64,000 bases of DNA from Moraxellaceae bacterium (lineage in GTDB: Bacteria; Pseudomonadota; Gammaproteobacteria; Pseudomonadales; Moraxellaceae): contig JANYEL010000051.1 of assembly GCA_025363155.1 (NCBI GenBank), forward strand, positions 1 through 64,000. The letters run 5' to 3'. Each line of letters opens with the position of its first letter. The stretch's first letter is position 1. A program made the position numbers and the translations under genes. Below, in pieces: positions 58,336-64,000 of the stretch. Below the pieces are notes generated by a model. It was not told the DNA's origin. It searched no databases and worked only from the letters and a program-made list of their open reading frames with translations.

Positions 58336-60573
58336 TTAGTTGAGCACAGATGCAATCGCCGCGTTGAACGTGGCACTTGGACGCATCACGGCATCAACCT
58401 TATCTACATCTGGCAGATAGTAACCACCGATGTCAAATGGCTTGCCCTGCACAGCCTCCAATTCACCGATGATCTTCTGCTCATTGGCTGTGAGTGTCTC
58501 TGCCAACGGCTTGAACTTGGCAGCAAGTTCAGCATCCTCGCTTTGCTCAGCTAAGGCCTGAGCCCAATACATCGCCAGATAGAAGTGACTGCCGCGGTTG
58601 TCGAGCTGGCCTGTTCTAGGGGAAGGACCCTTGTTGTTGTCGAGTAGCTTGCCCGTAGCACTATCAAGCGTTTGGGCAAGCAGCTTGGCCTTGGCGTTAC
58701 TATTTTTGAGACCCAGCTCTTCTAAGCTCACAGCTAATGCCAGAAATTCACCCAACGAGTCCCAGCGTAGATGGTTCTCTTCCACCAGCTGCTGCACGTG
58801 CTTCGGCGCAGAACCGCCCGCACCTGTCTCATACATGCCGCCGCCAGCCATCAACGGCACGATGGACAACATCTTGGCCGAGGTGCCCAGCTCCATGATA
58901 GGGAACAAGTCGGTCAAATAGTCACGCAGAATGTTGCCCGTGGCACTGATGACATCATGCCCGCGGTTCACACGCTCTAACGTGTAGCGCATAGCACGCA
59001 CCTGACCCATGATGTGGATGTCAAGGCCAGTGGTATTGTGCTCATGCAGATACATTTTTACCTTAGTAATGAGCTGTGCTTCGTGTGGACGATAGGAATC
59101 AAGCCAGAACACCACAGGCATGCCTGAGTTGCGCGCGCGCGAGACGGCCAGCTTGACCCAGTCGCGGATAGCGGCATCCTTTGTCTGGCACATGCGCCAG
59201 ATATCACCCTGCTCAACCTCAAGACTCATCAGCACTTCGCCAGTGTTCAGGTCGGTGATATTGGCGGTTCCATCTTCGGGAATTTCAAAAGTCTTGTCGT
59301 GCGAGCCGTACTCTTCAGCTTGCTGTGCCATCAGACCAACGTTAGGTACTGTACCCATGGTCTTTGGATCGAACGCGCCGTGCCACTTACAGAAGTTGAT
59401 TATCTCCTGATAGATGCGAGCGAAAGTCGATTCGGGCATTACTGCCTTTACATCCTTCAGACGACCGTCAGCACCGTACATCTTACCGCCGTTGCGAATC
59501 ATGGCTGGCATTGAGGCGTCGACAATCACGTCATTGGGTGAATGGAAATTGGTAATGCCCTTAGCTGAATCAACCATGGCCAACTTAGGACGGTGCTCAT
59601 GGCAAGCGTGGATATCCTGTTTGATCTCATCCTGCATGCTCTGCGGCAGCGTAGCGATCTTGTTGTAGAGATCAACCATACCGTTGTTGACGTTTACGCC
59701 CAATTCGTCGAACAGTGCGCCGTGCTTTTCGAAAGCCTCTTTGTAGAAAATCCTGACACAGTGACCGAACACGATCGGGTGTGAGATTTTCATCATGGTG
59801 GCCTTGACGTGCAGCGAGAACATCACGCCAGTCTTATGGGCGTCTTCGATTTCCTTTTCATAGAAGGCAATCAATGCCTTCTTGCTCATGAACATGGAGT
59901 CGATCACTTCTCGCTCGAGCAGTGAGAGTTTGGCTTTGAGCACGATGGACTGACCACTCTTGGTGATGAGTTCCATCTTCACGTCACGCGCGCGATCAAG
60001 CGTCATGGACTTTTCGCCGTGGTAGAAGTCACCTGCGTGCATGTGCGAGACATGCGAGCGCGAGGCTTGGCTCCATTCAGCCATGCTGTGCGGGTGCTTG
60101 CGCGCATAGTTCTTTACTGCTGCTGGTGCGCGGCGATCAGAATTACCCTCGCGAAGTATAGGATTTACAGCGCTACCGATGCACTTGTTGTATCTCGCGC
60201 GGATCTCCTTTTCTTCGTCGGTCTGGGGGTTCTCTGGAAAATCTGGAATCTGATAGCCCTTGTCCTGTAGCTCCTTGACGGCATCCTTGAGCTGCGACAC
60301 TGAGGCACTGATATTGGGTAATTTGATAATATTGGCTTCAGGCGTCAGCGTGATCGCGCCTAATGCACCAAGGGTGTCGGGCACACGTTGGGCCTCAGTC
60401 AGCACCTCTGGGAATAGGCTCAGAATGCGTGTGGCAACCGAGATGTCGCTGGTCGCTAACTCAATTCCTGCCTGTGCGGTAAATGCCTGCACAATAGGTA
60501 GTAATGATGCTGTGGCTAAGCGAGGAGCCTCGTCGGTCAATGTGTAGATGATCTTAGGTTGTTTATTACTCAT
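58336..60573 (-). CDS. icd: Monomeric NADP-dependent isocitrate dehydrogenase
   Basis: [66 protein letters not shown] opens at 60732 but [11 protein letters not shown] start at 60573 is preferred. Confidence 0.95.
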   Translation of the reverse strand: MSNKQPKIIYTLTDEAPRLATASLLPIVQAFTAQAGIELATSDISVATRILSLFPEVLTEAQRVPDTLGALGAITLTPEANIIKLPNISASVSQLKDAVKELQDKGYQIPDFPENPQTDEEKEIRARYNKCIGSAVNPILREGNSDRRAPAAVKNYARKHPHSMAEWSQASRSHVSHMHAGDFYHGEKSMTLDRARDVKMELITKSGQSIVLKAKLSLLEREVIDSMFMSKKALIAFYEKEIEDAHKTGVMFSLHVKATMMKISHPIVFGHCVRIFYKEAFEKHGALFDELGVNVNNGMVDLYNKIATLPQSMQDEIKQDIHACHEHRPKLAMVDSAKGITNFHSPNDVIVDASMPAMIRNGGKMYGADGRLKDVKAVMPESTFARIYQEIINFCKWHGAFDPKTMGTVPNVGLMAQQAEEYGSHDKTFEIPEDGTANITDLNTGEVLMSLEVEQGDIWRMCQTKDAAIRDWVKLAVSRARNSGMPVVFWLDSYRPHEAQLITKVKMYLHEHNTTGLDIHIMGQVRAMRYTLERVNRGHDVISATGNILRDYLTDLFPIMELGTSAKMLSIVPLMAGGGMYETGAGGSAPKHVQQLVEENHLRWDSLGEFLALAVSLEELGLKNSNAKAKLLAQTLDSATGKLLDNNKGPSPRTGQLDNRGSHFYLAMYWAQALAEQSEDAELAAKFKPLAETLTANEQKIIGELEAVQGKPFDIGGYYLPDVDKVDAVMRPSATFNAAIASVLN

Positions 60574-60780
60574 CTCGTCGTCTCGCGGTATTAGAGGGGG
60601 GAACAAAGGCACTTTTTTCTGCGATCCAAGCGAAATTATCAATGGCTTTCTACAAGGCTCCAGCAAGGCGCGCCAAGAAAAGAGCTTGCGGTAAAGTTCC
60701 GTATGCTTTTTTTTGATTGGCGCAAAATGCACTCACGAATATAACATCACATGACACAGTAATACGATGTTCAAACGTAC

Positions 60781-60819
60781 CAATAAAACCTATGCACTTG
60801 CGCCGCATCGGTTTTATTG
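60781..60819. repeat. Imperfect hairpin upstream of icd
   Basis: CAATAAAACC-t-ATGC-acttgcgcc-GCAT-c-GGTTTTATTG. Confidence 0.6.
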
Positions 60820-61032
60820 TTTAATTGCATGTGATATCTGAAAAGCGACCAATTTAGTAGACACACCATTATTAGATTAAAGGTTTTAATGGTGCAGGTG
60901 CTTGACTATCAGGCCAATATGTACATTTTGTAAGTTACTATATTTTCTCAATAACTTGAAATTGATTTGGCGAATAACTGTATTCAAATAAAAAATACCA
61001 TAGAGGAGCTGTGAGGGCTCTAGAAAACAAAA

Positions 61033-61061
61033 AACCACTTACAAAATTAATGTAAGTGGTT
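61033..61061 (-). terminator. Hairpin terminator after purB
   Basis: AACCACTTACA-aaattaa-TGTAAGTGGTT perfect 11-bp stem, followed on the - strand by TTTTTGTTTTC. Confidence 0.75.
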
Positions 61062-61084
61062 CATTTGCAAAAAAACTGGTTTAA

Positions 61085-62527
<1,443 letters not shown>

Positions 62528-62535
62528 TCAATTAA

Positions 62536-63240
62536 TTAGGTGTTTTTCATCTTGTAGCGTATCGCCGCTAGCAAACGAATGTCTTCTAACATCGCTCGCC
62601 GACCAAAAATTAACTGCCAAGGTCGTCCGCCCAAGTCATGCCAAATGTGCGCGGCTTGAATGCCAGCAAATAAACAGGCGCGGATACAATCGACATTAGT
62701 TGGATCGGTTAATGTCGCTTGTTGGCCTTTAACTTTAAGGCGGGTACGCAACGTTCCTGCAGTCTCTAAGTAAGTCGTTGCCATGCCCGCTAAGATCGAC
62801 GGGTGGCGATAGCGTTGATCAAAAAACGTGACACGCTGACTGAGAATTTTTTTCTGCTGGGTAATCAGATCAACTAAATTGGCTTTCGTGTAAACATTAC
62901 GTTCAATTCTAAGTAATGCAACCACATAGCGATCAATTTCAGACGGGGATTTTGTTTTCGGCAGAGCTTGTCTAATAGTCACTTTGCCAATACGACCCTC
63001 TAAATACTTAATCCCAACTAGTAAGTCATCAATATTACCCAGACGTTTACGAATATCGGTTTCATCGGATAGAGCTGATTTTAACAGCGCATCAAATGCA
63101 TCTTGGTGACCATTGATTGCAGCTGATCCTTGAGATGCAAATGCGTAGGCTAGACCCGCCGCTTGATAAACCGAAGCGAGCGCAAGCAGTCTGAGCTGGC
63201 GAGGCGTTGGCGCATTTGGATCAGGATTAAATCCATTCAT
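62536..63240 (-). CDS. hflD: High frequency lysogenization protein HflD homolog
   Basis: LALASVYQAAGLAYAFASQG...GIKYLEGRIGKV...RLLAAIRYKM; between mnmA and purB as in many gammaproteobacteria. Confidence 0.9.
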   Translation of the reverse strand: MNGFNPDPNAPTPRQLRLLALASVYQAAGLAYAFASQGSAAINGHQDAFDALLKSALSDETDIRKRLGNIDDLLVGIKYLEGRIGKVTIRQALPKTKSPSEIDRYVVALLRIERNVYTKANLVDLITQQKKILSQRVTFFDQRYRHPSILAGMATTYLETAGTLRTRLKVKGQQATLTDPTNVDCIRACLFAGIQAAHIWHDLGGRPWQLIFGRRAMLEDIRLLAAIRYKMKNT

Positions 63241-64000
63241 TAGCCATGCATCCGCGCGTTTTGTGTTTCAACTGCAACCTGCTGCCCAGCATCCGTGATG
63301 CGAATCACGCCACCACCGAGACAGACTTCATCCTGATAAAACACGACGCTTTGCCCTGGTGTGACGGCGCGTTGTAATTCATCAAATACGACTTTGACTG
63401 CGCCTTGATTGGCTTCATCGACGTATACGGTACATGTTTGATCGGCTTGGCGGTAACGGGTTTTAGCTGTGCAACGTAAAGGTTTATCTAAACTGATAGG
63501 CGCATCGCCTTGCACCCAATCAATTGGCTCTGACCATAAAGTGGTGCTGAGCATGAGTGGGTGATTATGACCTTGACCCACAATGAGTTGGTTGTTGACT
63601 AAATCTTTTGCCAATACAAACCATGCACCTTCGGCTTGGTCTTTTAAGCCGCCAACGCCAATACCACCGCGCTGGCCAAGCGTGTAATACATCAGTCCAT
63701 CATGTTGACCGATTACGCGGCCTTCATCGGTGACGATCTCACCTTTTTGCGCTGGTAAGTATTGTTGTAGAAAGTCTTTAAAGCGGCGTTCACCAATAAA
63801 GCAAATGCCTGTCGAATCTTTCTTTGCAGCGGTAGATAGCCCCAAAGATTCTGCTTTTGCGCGAACTTGAGGTTTGAGTAATTCACCGACTGGAAATAAG
63901 GTTTTGGCAATTTCGCGGCCATGCACTGCATGCAGGAAATAGCTTTGATCTTTGTTGTGGTCTAAGCCACGGAGGAGTTGCGCGACATTTTCGCCTGATT
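63240..64000 (-). CDS. mnmA: tRNA-specific 2-thiouridylase MnmA (5' end beyond window)
   Basis: [50 protein letters not shown]; frame stays open upstream as [24 protein letters not shown] to the window edge. Confidence 0.95.
   Translation of the reverse strand, partial: SGENVAQLLRGLDHNKDQSYFLHAVHGREIAKTLFPVGELLKPQVRAKAESLGLSTAAKKDSTGICFIGERRFKDFLQQYLPAQKGEIVTDEGRVIGQHDGLMYYTLGQRGGIGVGGLKDQAEGAWFVLAKDLVNNQLIVGQGHNHPLMLSTTLWSEPIDWVQGDAPISLDKPLRCTAKTRYRQADQTCTVYVDEANQGAVKVVFDELQRAVTPGQSVVFYQDEVCLGGGVIRITDAGQQVAVETQNARMHG

Noticed and set aside
58598-60547. Multiple plus-strand ORFs opposite icd
   Set aside because: High-GC shadow ORFs of icd; no motifs and mutually overlapping.

Overview
This 64 kb window looks like a gammaproteobacterial chromosome, probably Moraxellaceae/Acinetobacter-like from gene content and synteny (inference only). 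It has four main parts. (1) Housekeeping genes: SDR dehydrogenase, nfuA, yaeQ, thiS/thiG, rpoH, tsaD, tusDCBE, galE, proS, a Crp/Fnr regulator, fbp, a rhomboid protease, mtgA, ppk1, monomeric icd, purB, hflD and mnmA (mnmA runs off the right edge). (2) A type VI secretion locus at about 9.4-35.0 kb, arranged as two divergent arms: tssGFEDCB plus a TPR lipoprotein on -, and tssJ-tssK-tssL-x-tagX-PAAR-x-tssM-tagF-tagN-vgrG-effector-immunity on +. No tssH/clpV or tssA is visible in the window. (3) A compact integrative element of about 4.76 kb (42045-46815) at the 3' end of a tRNA-Arg(CCT). It is bounded by a 14-bp att duplication and carries repeated putative integrase arm sites, a tyrosine integrase, an AlpA-like regulator, a terminase-small-subunit-like gene and a cluster of palindromic repeats. 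It is a candidate phage satellite. (4) The most exciting region, an AT-rich two-gene module (53992-57927) between ppk1 and icd. One gene encodes a 1022-aa protein that by eye contains an RNase III-like domain, a dsRNA-binding domain, a second RNase III-like domain with apparently lost catalytic acids, a possible second dsRBD and a C-terminal histidine kinase. The other encodes a response regulator fused to a Schlafen/AlbA_2-type domain. This suggests a dsRNA-sensing two-component system, possibly anti-phage. All assignments come from reading sequence and protein motifs; no searches were run.
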